A DNA stretch of 64,000 bases from the NCBI GenBank assembly GCA_030425385.1, contig JAUIAH010000001.1:496001-560000 (forward strand). Reading direction: 5' to 3'. Shown piece by piece: positions 38,339 to 48,297 of the stretch. The DNA comes from Verrucomicrobiia bacterium. Its GTDB lineage: Bacteria; Verrucomicrobiota; Verrucomicrobiia; Verrucomicrobiales; DEV007. The notes under the pieces were generated by a model, which was given only the letters and a program-made list of their open reading frames with translations, made no database searches and was not told where the DNA came from. The position numbers and the translations under genes are program-made. How positions within the stretch are numbered: position 1 is the stretch's first letter; each line of letters opens with the position of its first letter.

Positions 38339-39889
38339 CTAACCAAGCGGCATTTGCAAAGGGACGGTTCCCTTTCGGCCTGGGGCACTGATGGTTAGGA
38401 GAACGCTTTCGGCGTCCTTGCGTTCGCGGATCAGTTCGTAAAATTCTTTCGGCGTTTGAGCAGGGCGTTCGTCTACGCGATGAATGAGCAGCCCTGGTTG
38501 TAAGCCCTTGGCGGCGGCGGCCGAGTTTTCCCGTATGGCCGTGATTTCCACCATGGGTTGCGATGGGGCGTAGCCACGCCGCAAGCGTTCGTTGGCGGCA
38601 ACGTAATGAACCCGCAAGCCGGTGCGCTCCCAGATCTCGCGAATCAAGGGTGCCTGCGGTTCCGGGATATCGACCGATCCCGGATGACGGATGACAGCTG
38701 CCACCTCTAGCTCTTTACCCTCTCGCATGATTCCCAATCGGATTTCCTGATCGATGGGCGATTCCTGAATGTGCTGAACGAGTTCGGAGATGCCCTGGAA
38801 TGCCTGGCCTTCGAAGCGCATGATGACGTCACCCTTGCGCAGGCCTGCGTGGTAAGCTGGCGAACCTGCTAGGGTGCCATTGACGAAACAGCCATCGGTG
38901 TTGGGCAAGCGGAGCGAGATGGCGTCATGCGGATAGACTTCTTTGAGATAAACGCCGAGGTAGCCATAAAGCGGGCGCTCCAGGTTGTCGCGCACCCGTT
39001 CCCACACCGCACGCACGGTGTTGGAAGGGATCGCCAATCCATAGGAGGGACTCGTTTCCTCAGCGGGGCTGGATCCATGATAGACAGCGCTATTGATCCC
39101 GATCACTTGGCCAACGACGTTGACCAAGGGGCCGCCAGAGTTGCCCTGATTCAAGACGGTGTTGGTTTGTAAGAGTGGGGGAGAACTATCACTGATGCGA
39201 CGTGGGCGAGCGCTGCTGATGACGCCGTTGGTGAACGTGCCATCGAGTCCGAAGGGGCTGCCCATAGAGAAGACCATGTCTCCTTGCCGAACCTTCTCTG
39301 AATCGCCGAAGGGTAGGCTGGGGAAGGTGACATCGGTCGCGCCCTCGATCTTGAGGACGGCGATGTCGACGACGTGGTCATGCCCCACATGGCGAGCCGC
39401 ATACTGGCGCTGATCGGCGGTTGTGATGATGATCTGCTCGGCCGCATCCACGACGTGATGATTGGTGATCACCCAGCCTTCTTCATCTACGATCACCCCT
39501 GAACCATGTCCGGGTTCAAAGGCCGTCCAATCGTGTTCGTAGAACGGGCTGTTGATGGACAAGGCCATGGGGGCGCGTTTCTCCGTTTCAATCGATACCA
39601 CGGCGGGAGCGATGGCGGCGGCGAGCTTGGCCTGTTCGCGACTTACCATGGCAAGGATCGGCACTTCTCCGAGAACGACAGGGGTCTTCTGAGTCTCGCG
39701 TTTGGTAGCCGGTTCCGAAACCTCTTCCTCTTCTTCAGGGTGGATTAGAGGTGAGAATGTGGCCTTCTCACCACGAAGGAGTTGGAACAATCCGTAATCT
39801 CCTTGCGACCCACGCAGCCAGTAAGTCAGCAGCAGGGCGGCACAGCATACGATCATGAGCACACTGAGGCGGCGGACTCCATCGTTCAT
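38339..39889 (-). CDS. HtrA/DegQ-type serine protease with PDZ domains
   Basis: 516 residues. A single N-terminal membrane helix (LSVLMIVCCAALLLTYWL) anchors a periplasmic protease. The trypsin-like triad is His145 (VITNHHVVDAAE), Asp175 (HVVDIAVLKIEG) and Ser251 (LNQGNSGGPLVNVVG). PDZ1 begins near YLGVYLKEVYPHDAIS with AGLRKGDVIMRFEGQ. PDZ2 is near the end (AKGLQPGLLIHRVDERPAQT). It probably degrades or refolds misfolded envelope proteins. The DUF-like OmpA gene follows 3 nt downstream, and the Hsp70 pair is divergent from a 132-bp gap upstream. Confidence 0.93.
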   Translation of the reverse strand: MNDGVRRLSVLMIVCCAALLLTYWLRGSQGDYGLFQLLRGEKATFSPLIHPEEEEEVSEPATKRETQKTPVVLGEVPILAMVSREQAKLAAAIAPAVVSIETEKRAPMALSINSPFYEHDWTAFEPGHGSGVIVDEEGWVITNHHVVDAAEQIIITTADQRQYAARHVGHDHVVDIAVLKIEGATDVTFPSLPFGDSEKVRQGDMVFSMGSPFGLDGTFTNGVISSARPRRISDSSPPLLQTNTVLNQGNSGGPLVNVVGQVIGINSAVYHGSSPAEETSPSYGLAIPSNTVRAVWERVRDNLERPLYGYLGVYLKEVYPHDAISLRLPNTDGCFVNGTLAGSPAYHAGLRKGDVIMRFEGQAFQGISELVQHIQESPIDQEIRLGIMREGKELEVAAVIRHPGSVDIPEPQAPLIREIWERTGLRVHYVAANERLRRGYAPSQPMVEITAIRENSAAAAKGLQPGLLIHRVDERPAQTPKEFYELIRERKDAESVLLTISAPGRKGTVPLQMPLG

Positions 39890-40021
39890 CCGGCCAGCTT
39901 AGGGGGAAATGGGGTTCGTTCCACTGAAATTCGCCTTTCTGGCAGGGAAGGCGCTTCTGCCAAGATGCTCCTTGCATGCGGTTTCGCTTGCGCGAAGCAT
40001 CCTGCCAACGTCTAGGCAATC

Positions 40022-41866
40022 ATGTCCACCACGCACGTCATCGGGATCGATCTTGGAACGAGCAATAGCGCCATCACGCTGACCGCCCTTGATGGCGGGG
40101 AAACCGCCGTGCATGAAGTGCTGCAAGTCACCGGCCCCAACCGTCTCGAAGCCAAGCCAGGACTCGCTTCTGCCCTGTATCTGGCGCAGCCAAACGAGTT
40201 TCCAGAGGGCGCTTTGCAGCTTCCCTGGCAGGCGGAAGCGCCTCTGTGGGCGGTTGGGGAATTTGCTAGAAATCACGGTGCCCAAGTGATCGATCGCCTC
40301 ATCAGTTCCGCCAAATCTTGGTTGTCGAATCCCCACATCGATCCCCGTTCGCGCATCCTTCCGTGGAACACAGGATTACCCGAGGAGGAGAAATGGTCGC
40401 CAGTCGAAGCCTCGACGCGCTACCTCGCCCATATGCGAGATGCCCTCATTCATGAGTCGCAATCGAGCGAGCAGCCCATCGATATGGAATCGACAGCGGT
40501 GGTGATCACCGTCCCGGCGTCGTTTCAAGAAGTGGCAAGGAACCTCACGTTGGAGGCGGCGACGGCCGCCGGATTTGGAGAGGTCATTCTGCTAGAAGAG
40601 CCGCAAGCGGCCTTCTACGCCTGGCTGGATCGTGTGGGCGATGCTTGGTCTGAACAACTGGCGCCGGGGCAAATCGTGCTCGTTTGCGATGTGGGTGGAG
40701 GCACGTCAGATTTCAGTCTCATTGCCGTGAGCGAGACGGAAGAGGGTGAACTGGCGCTCGAACGTGTGAGTGTGGGAGCGCATCTCTTGTTAGGCGGGGA
40801 CAACATGGATCTCTCGCTCGCCTACATCGCGCAGGCGCAGCTGGCCGAGCAAGGCCATGACATTGATGACTGGCAGCTGTGGGCCCTGGTCCACGCATGC
40901 CGCGCGGCAAAGGTCGCCTTCTTCACGGATCCCGATCTGAGTGAGCAATCCGTCGCCATTCCCTCGCGCGGGTCGAGTCTCATGGCGGGATCGCTCTCAG
41001 CCACGCTCACGCGCGAGAGTGTGGAATCGATGATTCTGGAAGGCTTCTTCCCGCTCACAGCGGCCGATGCCTTGCCCGATGAGGATGCTTCCGGCCTGCA
41101 AGAACTTGGGCTGCCGTATGCAGCAGACCCTGTCATTAGCAAACACTTGGCGGCCTTTCTGCGCAATAGCCTCACGAACGTCCAATCCAATGAAGCCTTT
41201 CAACACTTGGCGGAATCCCACGGCCAAGCAGGGTTCTTGCGACCAGATGCCGTCCTCTTTAATGGTGGCGCTTTCAAAGCGGAGCCTCTGCGCGAGCGCG
41301 TGATGGCTTTGTTAGCATCCTGGGCGGGCGACCACAGTGTGCGTGCGCTCGACGGGGATGAACCAGCACTGGCGGTGGCCAAGGGCGCCGGGGTTTATGG
41401 GCGTATTCGTGAGAGCGGCCAGGGAATTCGCATTCGGGCTGGGGTGGCGCGTTCTTACTACGTTGGGTTGGAGAGTGGCATGCCGAAAGTGCCCGGCTTC
41501 AAACCCCCTATCAAAGCGCTTTGTGTGGTTCCGCAAGGGATGGAAGAGGGATCGGAATGCCTCATCGATGGGCAGGAGTTTGGACTGATCATCGGGCAAC
41601 CAGCTGAATTCCGCTTCTTCAGTTCTGATGTGCGTGCGGGCGACGAAGCGGGTGGCATCCTGCCAAACGCCGAGCGCGAATTGGCGGAGAATGCCTGTTT
41701 GCAAGCCACCTTGCCCGCCATGGAAGGCTATGAGGCAGGTGATCGTATTCCCGTAAAGATTCAGGTGGTGGTGACAGAGTTAGGGCATCTTGAGCTCTGG
41801 ATGCAGCACGAACCTTCTGGCGAGCGGTGGAAATTTGAACTTCAGGTGCGTGACAACGATTCTTGA
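40022..41866 (+). CDS. Hsp70-family protein, first of a tandem pair
   Basis: 614 residues with an Hsp70/actin-type ATPase: phosphate 1 VIGIDLGTSNSAITLT, connect 1/phosphate 2 VLVCDVGGGTSDFSLIAV, ITVPASF and EEPQAAFYAWLD, and the adenosine region LFNGGAFKAEPLRERV. The signature EEPQAAFYxWL is shared with its neighbour and differs from DnaK. The C-terminal 180 residues are a short beta-domain without a DnaK-like lid. The closest described arrangement is the proteobacterial and planctomycetal gene pair annotated Hsp70/DUF3731, whose clients are unknown. The second gene starts 3 nt after the stop, so the two are probably made in fixed ratio. Confidence 0.88.
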   Translation: MSTTHVIGIDLGTSNSAITLTALDGGETAVHEVLQVTGPNRLEAKPGLASALYLAQPNEFPEGALQLPWQAEAPLWAVGEFARNHGAQVIDRLISSAKSWLSNPHIDPRSRILPWNTGLPEEEKWSPVEASTRYLAHMRDALIHESQSSEQPIDMESTAVVITVPASFQEVARNLTLEAATAAGFGEVILLEEPQAAFYAWLDRVGDAWSEQLAPGQIVLVCDVGGGTSDFSLIAVSETEEGELALERVSVGAHLLLGGDNMDLSLAYIAQAQLAEQGHDIDDWQLWALVHACRAAKVAFFTDPDLSEQSVAIPSRGSSLMAGSLSATLTRESVESMILEGFFPLTAADALPDEDASGLQELGLPYAADPVISKHLAAFLRNSLTNVQSNEAFQHLAESHGQAGFLRPDAVLFNGGAFKAEPLRERVMALLASWAGDHSVRALDGDEPALAVAKGAGVYGRIRESGQGIRIRAGVARSYYVGLESGMPKVPGFKPPIKALCVVPQGMEEGSECLIDGQEFGLIIGQPAEFRFFSSDVRAGDEAGGILPNAERELAENACLQATLPAMEGYEAGDRIPVKIQVVVTELGHLELWMQHEPSGERWKFELQVRDNDS

Positions 41867-41869
41867 TTG

Positions 41870-44698
41870 ATGAAGCCCAGTCTCTTCAGCATTGGCATCG
41901 ATCTTGGTACGACCAATTCGGCCATCGCTTACAACCGGCTGACCGATGACCAATCGCTGTCGGAAACCTTTCATCCGGCTCAATGGGATAGCCTTACGAG
42001 CGTGGGAGAAGCCTCCACGCTTCCATCTTTCCTCTATCTTCCCACCGATGGTGAAGCTGCTCAGGCAGGCCTCGAGGAAGCCGCTTCCCGATGGATGGTG
42101 GGCCTCTTTGCTAGGAAACAATCCGCAGAGACGCCTGGTCGCGTCGTGCACTCGGCGAAATCCTGGCTTTGTCACCACGCAGTGGATCGGTCGGCTGATT
42201 TCCTCCCCTGGGCCTCTGATATTCTCACGGAATCGGAGAAGATCTCGCCGCTCTATGCATCGGCCCTCATCCTCGCCACGCTGAAAGCTTCCTGGGATCA
42301 GCAGTTTGCGGAGCTGGGCCCGCAAGGAGCCTTCGCGGCCCAGCAGATTACCATCACTGTCCCGGCGTCTTTCGATGCGGCGGCGCAGAAGCTCACGCTT
42401 GAAGCAGCACAAATGGCGGGATTTCCAGACAATGTCAGGCTCATTGAAGAGCCCCAGGCAGCATTCTATCGATGGCTGGAATTTCAAACCGCGGGCGGTG
42501 GCTTTCAGAAGGCCTTGCCCATCGAAGGCGACGAGGGGAAACACGTTATCGTCGTCGATATCGGTGGGGGCACGTCAGACTTCAGTCTCTTTCGCCTCAC
42601 GGCCGATGGGGAGCAGCCGAAGATTGAGCGGACAGCGGTCAGTGATCACATTCTGTTAGGGGGTGACAACGTGGACCTTGCTCTTGCCTATATGGTGCAA
42701 GCGCGTTTGGAGGGGCAGGGACACGAAGTGGGTGGATCGCAATGGCCGTTCCTCGTCGCGCGCTGTCGCGATCTGAAAGAACGGGTGCTCGCCACCGCGG
42801 GGCCCGATGAGGAAATGTTCTCTGTTTCCATTCCCGGACGCGGCTCCAGGCTTCTCGCCTCGACCCTCACCGAACGCCTATCTCGCCAAGATATCTTGGC
42901 GATGCTGTTAGATGGTTTCTTTCCTCTTTGTCCTGCGGATGCGGAGCCCGAACGTTCTGAGGTTGCTCTAAAAGAATGGGGGCTTCCCTATGCTTCTGAT
43001 AGTGCCGTGACGAGGTATCTTGCTGAGTTCCTCAGCGGTCAGCCTCGCATTGATGCGGTGCTCTTCAACGGAGGCACGCTTTACCCCACTATCTTGCAAG
43101 AGCGGTTGCGTGATCTCATCGCTTCCTGGCAAGGTGGGGAAGCTCCCCTCATTCTCGAGAATCAAGAGCCGGACCTTGCGGTCGCTCGTGGAGCGGCCCG
43201 CTATGGCTGGTTAAGCAGTCGCGAATCCATTCAGATCGAGGCGGGCGCCGCGCGAGCCCTCTACCTCGAGGTGCAGCAGGCCAGCACTAACAAAGGCCCG
43301 ATGGCCGTGTGTCTCCTCCCTAAGGGGACGGCTCTCGAAGAGGAAGTCACCGTGGACGTTGAGGGACTTAAACTGCGCATCGATCAGCCGGTGCGCTTTC
43401 AAACCTACTATTCCACGAAGCGCAATCGGGACCATGCTGGGGACATGGTGGCTCTGAAGAAAGGGGGCTTCCACGCACTCCCGCCCCTTCAAACCGTCGC
43501 GCGGCTGCCCGAGCGGCAATCCAAGCCAGAGGACGGGCAGGTTCCTATCCGTCTCACCGCGCGCATGAATGCGGTAGGGCTCCTGCAAGTTTCCTGTGAG
43601 AGTTTGTTAGAAGGCGTAAACGAGCGCTGGCCGCTTGATTTCAATCTTCGTGCGGTGACCGTGGGGACGGCAGACGCGTGCCAGGAAGATCGCCAAGGGG
43701 CAGCGGTCGCGGGAGACCCGGGGGTCACCTCTGGAAAACTGGAAGAAGGCCTGCACGTTTTGAAAAGTCAGTTCCGGCCGATGGCGGGGGGGAAGCAACG
43801 GTCTAGCAAGAAGGCAAAGAAGAAAGCGGCCAAGCCCGAGAAAGTCACTCCTAGCCGTGTCTTTCGTGCTCTTGAGGAAACGTTAGAGCTTCCGAAGCAA
43901 GATTGGAATTGGATGCTCGTCCGAAGTCTGTGGCCTGCGTTAGAAGAACGTGAGGAAGGTCGTCGCCGCTCCATCGAGCACGAGGAAACATGGCTGAGCT
44001 TGGTGGGCTACATGCTCCGGCCAGGCTATGGCGCGCATCTCGACCACGAGCGTATGACTTCTCTCTGGCAAATCCTCCAGGGTGGTCTTGGTTTTCCTAA
44101 CAAACGGGTTAAGCTTCAAGAGTACATTCTCTGGCGGCGTCTTTCCGGTGGGCTTGATCGCGACCAGCAGGAAAGATTGCTGCGCCGGGAATCGACCCTT
44201 CTCGAACAGGCAAAGAATCCCGCTGCTGAATTGGTCCGCATGGCCGGGTCGTTCGAGCGGGTCTCTCAAGAGAAGAAACGGGAACTCATCTCCCTCTTTC
44301 TGGAGCGTGCTGTGGAGGCGCTCGACCAAGGAAAGACGGCAGATGCGACTTTGGTGGCATTATCCCTCCTTCTTAACCGCGCGCCTTTGTATGCGGGCCC
44401 CGAAGCTGTGGTCCCTCCCGATCTTGTTGAGGATGCCTACGAGCGCTTGCGCACCTTCTCATGGGACGTGGAGACGCACCGTGAGATGGCGACGCTCTTT
44501 CTCCGGGCGGCCCGCGTGGTCGACAATCCCTACCTCGACCTCGCCAAGCCCCTCCGGAAGAAGATCGCGAATCAATTGGAAAAGGCCGGTTTGCCTCCAA
44601 ACCGGACCGTCATCATCCGAGACTATGCCCCTTTGGAAAAGACCGATCGAGCCGGGCTCCTCGGAGAGTCTCTTCCTGCAGGTATTCTGATAGATTAG
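41870..44698 (+). CDS. Hsp70-family protein with DUF3731-like C-terminal extension
   Basis: 942 residues from the ATG at 41870 (an adjacent TTG at 41867 adds one residue). The ATPase has FSIGIDLGTTNSAIAYNRL, VVDIGGGTSDFSLFRL, EEPQAAFYRWLE and LFNGGTLYPTILQERL, parallel to the upstream gene. After a beta-domain comes a Lys-rich linker (KQRSSKKAKKKAAKPEK), then a helical C-terminal domain of about 300 residues (VFRALEETLELPKQDWNWML, LWPALEEREEGRRRSI, GGLGFPNKRVKLQEYILWRR). This fits DUF3731, found only on such Hsp70s. DnaJ and GrpE partners are not nearby. A chaperone or signalling complex of the two proteins is likely but inferred. Confidence 0.88.
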   Translation: MKPSLFSIGIDLGTTNSAIAYNRLTDDQSLSETFHPAQWDSLTSVGEASTLPSFLYLPTDGEAAQAGLEEAASRWMVGLFARKQSAETPGRVVHSAKSWLCHHAVDRSADFLPWASDILTESEKISPLYASALILATLKASWDQQFAELGPQGAFAAQQITITVPASFDAAAQKLTLEAAQMAGFPDNVRLIEEPQAAFYRWLEFQTAGGGFQKALPIEGDEGKHVIVVDIGGGTSDFSLFRLTADGEQPKIERTAVSDHILLGGDNVDLALAYMVQARLEGQGHEVGGSQWPFLVARCRDLKERVLATAGPDEEMFSVSIPGRGSRLLASTLTERLSRQDILAMLLDGFFPLCPADAEPERSEVALKEWGLPYASDSAVTRYLAEFLSGQPRIDAVLFNGGTLYPTILQERLRDLIASWQGGEAPLILENQEPDLAVARGAARYGWLSSRESIQIEAGAARALYLEVQQASTNKGPMAVCLLPKGTALEEEVTVDVEGLKLRIDQPVRFQTYYSTKRNRDHAGDMVALKKGGFHALPPLQTVARLPERQSKPEDGQVPIRLTARMNAVGLLQVSCESLLEGVNERWPLDFNLRAVTVGTADACQEDRQGAAVAGDPGVTSGKLEEGLHVLKSQFRPMAGGKQRSSKKAKKKAAKPEKVTPSRVFRALEETLELPKQDWNWMLVRSLWPALEEREEGRRRSIEHEETWLSLVGYMLRPGYGAHLDHERMTSLWQILQGGLGFPNKRVKLQEYILWRRLSGGLDRDQQERLLRRESTLLEQAKNPAAELVRMAGSFERVSQEKKRELISLFLERAVEALDQGKTADATLVALSLLLNRAPLYAGPEAVVPPDLVEDAYERLRTFSWDVETHREMATLFLRAARVVDNPYLDLAKPLRKKIANQLEKAGLPPNRTVIIRDYAPLEKTDRAGLLGESLPAGILID

Positions 44699-44938
44699 AG
44701 GTGCTAGGAAGGATCCGCATCATGCAGGGAAGATTTCCTGTAAGATTGCGCGAGCTGCAGCGTAGACCTTCTTAAGGCTTCCAAGATATCAACAATAGAG
44801 GCGCAAATTTGCAAGCTGAGTCTGAATTCCATAAAAAACCGATATTTCCGTATCGGATTCAATTAGCAAATCTGAGAATTTATCATTGACCGCGGTCTGA
44901 AACCATCAGATAATAACAATCGGGGAAGGAGTGCACGA
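44699..44938. other. AT-rich intergenic region upstream of the SET-domain gene
   Basis: About 240 bp with no gene. It is clearly richer in A and T than its surroundings (for example around 44800-44890) and holds a small hairpin, CCGATA-TTTCCG-TATCGG (44839-44856). It should contain the promoter of the SET-domain gene and the end of the Hsp70 transcript, but no clear terminator was found. Confidence 0.5.
44926..44931 (+). promoter_or_regulatory. Strong Shine-Dalgarno ahead of the SET-domain gene
   Basis: AAGGAG is positioned 7 nt before an in-frame ATT (44939) and 9 nt before an out-of-frame TTG (44941). The conventional start for the SET protein, TTG at 44963, is 31 nt away with no site of its own. 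The element therefore either supports a rare ATT start or serves a 35-codon overlapping leader frame (44941-45048). Confidence 0.5.
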
Positions 44939-44962
44939 ATTTGTCATTTACCCAAAGAAGCA

Positions 44963-45553
44963 TTGAAGAAGCACGACTCCCATTTCTTGAAGCGGCGCGA
45001 GACCTCGCGCGGCGATTTGGGTGTCTTTGCCACCAGACCCATCCGTAGAGGAACCTTCCTGGCCTCGTTCAACGGACCAATCTTTGAATGGACGACGGTC
45101 CGCGATTCCATCCCAAATGAGGGACCCTACTACCACCGGGATCATGCCATCCAGTTCGGGGAGTTTAAGGCCAGAGATTCCGTCGGGCTCGCTCGCTATT
45201 TCAACCACTCCTGTAGTCCGAATGCCGGTATCCGTAATCTCTTCGATATTCACGCCATGCGGGATATCAAGGTGGGCGAAGAGCTCTGTTGGGACTATGC
45301 GATGACGGAGGACACGTTCTGGTCGATGAAATGCCAGTGTGGGTCACCGGATTGTCGTAAGTTGATTGCCGGATACCGCTTCCTGCCTCCTGCGCGTCGT
45401 TGGGCATACAAGGGCTTCATTTCCGAATGGCTTCTCGATCCTCATCGGCCCTTTGTGGGGCATGCCGTAGATGCCTTTGAGCGGTTCAGATACCCGATTC
45501 CGCCTCTGGGTCCCTTCCGGATGATTGGAGAGCGGGAGGCCCTAGCTGGCTAA
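44963..45553 (+). CDS. SET-domain protein (lysine methyltransferase-like)
   Basis: 196 residues from TTG 44963. The SET fold is clear: GVFATRPIRRGTFLASFNGP (N-terminal strand and SAM loop), LARYFNHSCSPNAGIRN (the NHSCxPN knot motif) and IKVGEELCWDYAM. The zinc-binding post-SET cysteines CQCGSPDC are also present. These are the marks of a protein-lysine methyltransferase; bacterial targets may be ribosomal proteins or DNA-binding proteins, but none is indicated here. The start is doubtful: the frame stays open upstream to 44876 without ATG or GTG, and a good Shine-Dalgarno points to ATT 44939, which would add eight residues. The stop overlaps that of the convergent kinase gene. Confidence 0.85.
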   Translation: MKKHDSHFLKRRETSRGDLGVFATRPIRRGTFLASFNGPIFEWTTVRDSIPNEGPYYHRDHAIQFGEFKARDSVGLARYFNHSCSPNAGIRNLFDIHAMRDIKVGEELCWDYAMTEDTFWSMKCQCGSPDCRKLIAGYRFLPPARRWAYKGFISEWLLDPHRPFVGHAVDAFERFRYPIPPLGPFRMIGEREALAG

Positions 45554-48297
45554 ACAATGCATGGCGCTTCGTCGATCACTCTCCTGATGGTTCGCGCCAA
45601 CTCTTCGGAATCATAGGGCTTTTGCACGAAACCTTCAGGCTTGGCGCCGGTCTCCTCTGCGAACTCCTCTAAATCCACCAGGTATCCACTGCAGACGACG
45701 ACTGGAATTTGCTTGTATTGACCAGCACGCAGGCGGCGAAAGGTCTCTCTTCCGGACAGTTTGGGCATGGTCAGATCGAGCATCATGACCGAGATCTCAT
45801 CTTGATACTCCTCCAACTTCGCTAGGGCATCCTCGCCGTCATCTGCCGTGATGATCCGATATCCGTGATGCTTGAGCACACCTTCACCAACCATCCGCAC
45901 GACCAATTCATCGTCGACGAGGAGCACCGTCTCAGTGCCACCCATCACGGGTTTGCTGTCTTCGATCATATCAGAAGTCTCTTGTTCGTCGCTCGCACCT
46001 CGAGGCAGATAGATGTGGAATGTTGTTCCAACGTCTTCCTCGGAGTCGCAGGAAATCCATCCCCCATGTTGCTGGATGATACCATAGGAGGTCGCTAGTC
46101 CCAGTCCAGTGCCTTTACCCTGCTCTTTGGTGGTGAAGAAGGGCTCAAAGATCTTGCTACGAACTTCAGAACTCATTCCCGAACCAGTGTCTTCAACGGA
46201 GATTCGGACATAATCTCCCGGGTTGGCGTCATTGACCAGAGAGGCATGAAATTCATCAATCTCCAGATTGGAGCTGGCGATGCGGATACGCCCCTTGGCT
46301 TCCCCAATGGCGTCCTTGGCATTGACGGCCATGTTCATGATCACTTGCTGAACTTGATTCGGGTCGGCACTGACAGACCAGAGCTCATCGTCGAGTTCCA
46401 GCACGATCTGAATGCCTGGATCAATCGAATGGACGAGGAGATCGCGAACTTCTTCCGCGATCTCGTTGACCCGGCACTTCTGAATCTTGAGATGACTTAG
46501 TCGGGAGAATCCTAGCAATTGCTTCACCAACTCCGCGGCCCGTTGACCGGCGTGCTTGGCGGACGCCACTAGTTTATCCACTTTGGCTTGATCAATCCCC
46601 TCATTCATCTGCACCAAGGAGAGATTGCCGATGATTCCGGTGAGAAGATTGTTGAAGTCATGCGCGACCCCGCCCGCGAGGCGCCCAATGGCTTCCATCT
46701 TCTGAGCTTGGCGCAATCCATTCTCTAGCTGGCGTTGCTCGGTGAGATCGCGAAACATCCATAAACGGGCAAAGGTCACATTCGAAGCATTCTTCACGGG
46801 AGCACTGTAGATGGAGACAACCATCTCCCGTGGTTTCGAGACCGCCCATTCTTCTTCCTCGACGATGCTAAGACTCTCATTACAGAGCTGCCAGTGAGAT
46901 GCGAAGTCGGAGTTCTCGACGAAGCAATCCCGCATCTCCTTTTGAAGATCGCCAACCGTCAATCCGTCAACATCATCGATATCAAACATTTCGAGGAAAC
47001 GGCGATTCGCTGTCAACACCTTGCCGTCCGTCTTGACGACGACGATGGCTTCTTGGGTAGAATCGTAGGAGGCTCGTAGCTGTGCGGTGAGATCTGCGAG
47101 CTGCTCCTGACTCTGGCGAAGGTTCTGGGTCCTCTCCTGTACGAGGGATTCTAATTCTTCGCGGTGATCTTTGAGTTCCTCCACCATCTGGTTGAAATCG
47201 CGAGCCAAGTGGCGCAATTCAATTGGACCTTCCTCTGGAATGGACGTTTGGAGCTGGCCTCTTGCGATGTTTCGGGTCGCCCGTGATAATTTGGTGATTG
47301 GTCCAGATATTTTATTGGAGAGGAGGAGACCTAACAGGCCCGCTGCGAGGAGAGTAAGGATCCCGGCGAGAATCAGGTATTCGTTGGATTGACGGACCAA
47401 GTCGCGCGCTTCCTCCTTAGATTCCAGAGCGATGAGGTAGAGGTCCGTTGATAAACGGGATTTCGACTTGGGGATTAGCTGAGCGACGTAAAGATCATCG
47501 CCCCGCTCGCCATCGGAACGCATTGCCCACTGTGAAAGATTTGTCTCTTCGTCGAATTTCTCATTGAAGACACGATCGATGTCTGGATGAAAGAGAAGGT
47601 TGTGATTCTCATCAACGAGGAGGAATCGGCCCGTCTTGCCAAATCGAGCTTGATGGAGAAGGGCCCAAATCGTGCCACTGAAATCGAACTCCGCGCGAAC
47701 CACATACTTGGAAGGTTCGAGTCCTTCGGGTCCCACGGGAATGTAGTAGGTGACTTCTAAGGCAACGCTGTTGGCGTAGGGAGGCACGTTTGGACCCGCT
47801 ACAAGGATTTGCCCTTTGGATGCGTCTTTCAGCCAAGTTGTTTGGTCTTGGTCAGGATTACCTCCACTCTTGCTGACGACAGGATAGCCTCCTTGCTCCT
47901 CTTTCCGCTCCTTCCTCGTATCTTTCTCTAAGAGGGTGATGTCAGTGAAGTGACTGTACGATCTGACAACGCGCTCGAATTCTGCGCGAACTTTGTTATT
48001 CTGTTCCTCCGAGACAGAAGGATCATTCAGAGTGGGATTGCTGCTAAGATTTTTGAGGTTATTCCAGGCACCATCAAGAGTGCTTTCGACGCTCTGCGCC
48101 GCTCCACGAGCGATCTCATAGATCTTTTCGTATTCTGATTTGGTGATCGCACGACTGGTGATCGTTTGCGTGACGATAAGAAGGATTGCTATCGGCAGCA
48201 ATCCCGCAAATAAAAGTCCCAAGAGGAGACGGTTCCGAATCGTTTTCCCTAGCATGGGAAAGCGGACTGGAGGTTTCGATGATTCACGATTCTTCAT
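45550..48297 (-). CDS. Hybrid histidine kinase: extracytoplasmic sensor-HAMP-PAS-HisKA-HATPase-REC
   Basis: 915 residues from the ATG at 48297, which overlaps the end of the upstream binding-protein gene by 14 bp. Order: membrane helix ([19 protein letters not shown]), a periplasmic sensor of about 270 residues of the dCache type ([18 protein letters not shown] is typical), a second helix ([20 protein letters not shown]), HAMP ([16 protein letters not shown]), a coiled coil, PAS ([20 protein letters not shown]), and HisKA with the phospho-His in [14 protein letters not shown]. The HATPase has DTGSGMS and [12 protein letters not shown]. The C-terminal receiver has [19 protein letters not shown] and a conserved Lys in VQKPYD. 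The output is probably through a phosphotransfer partner elsewhere. The overlap suggests that the PotD-like protein feeds this sensor. Confidence 0.9.
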   Translation of the reverse strand: MKNRESSKPPVRFPMLGKTIRNRLLLGLLFAGLLPIAILLIVTQTITSRAITKSEYEKIYEIARGAAQSVESTLDGAWNNLKNLSSNPTLNDPSVSEEQNNKVRAEFERVVRSYSHFTDITLLEKDTRKERKEEQGGYPVVSKSGGNPDQDQTTWLKDASKGQILVAGPNVPPYANSVALEVTYYIPVGPEGLEPSKYVVRAEFDFSGTIWALLHQARFGKTGRFLLVDENHNLLFHPDIDRVFNEKFDEETNLSQWAMRSDGERGDDLYVAQLIPKSKSRLSTDLYLIALESKEEARDLVRQSNEYLILAGILTLLAAGLLGLLLSNKISGPITKLSRATRNIARGQLQTSIPEEGPIELRHLARDFNQMVEELKDHREELESLVQERTQNLRQSQEQLADLTAQLRASYDSTQEAIVVVKTDGKVLTANRRFLEMFDIDDVDGLTVGDLQKEMRDCFVENSDFASHWQLCNESLSIVEEEEWAVSKPREMVVSIYSAPVKNASNVTFARLWMFRDLTEQRQLENGLRQAQKMEAIGRLAGGVAHDFNNLLTGIIGNLSLVQMNEGIDQAKVDKLVASAKHAGQRAAELVKQLLGFSRLSHLKIQKCRVNEIAEEVRDLLVHSIDPGIQIVLELDDELWSVSADPNQVQQVIMNMAVNAKDAIGEAKGRIRIASSNLEIDEFHASLVNDANPGDYVRISVEDTGSGMSSEVRSKIFEPFFTTKEQGKGTGLGLATSYGIIQQHGGWISCDSEEDVGTTFHIYLPRGASDEQETSDMIEDSKPVMGGTETVLLVDDELVVRMVGEGVLKHHGYRIITADDGEDALAKLEEYQDEISVMMLDLTMPKLSGRETFRRLRAGQYKQIPVVVCSGYLVDLEEFAEETGAKPEGFVQKPYDSEELARTIRRVIDEAPCIV

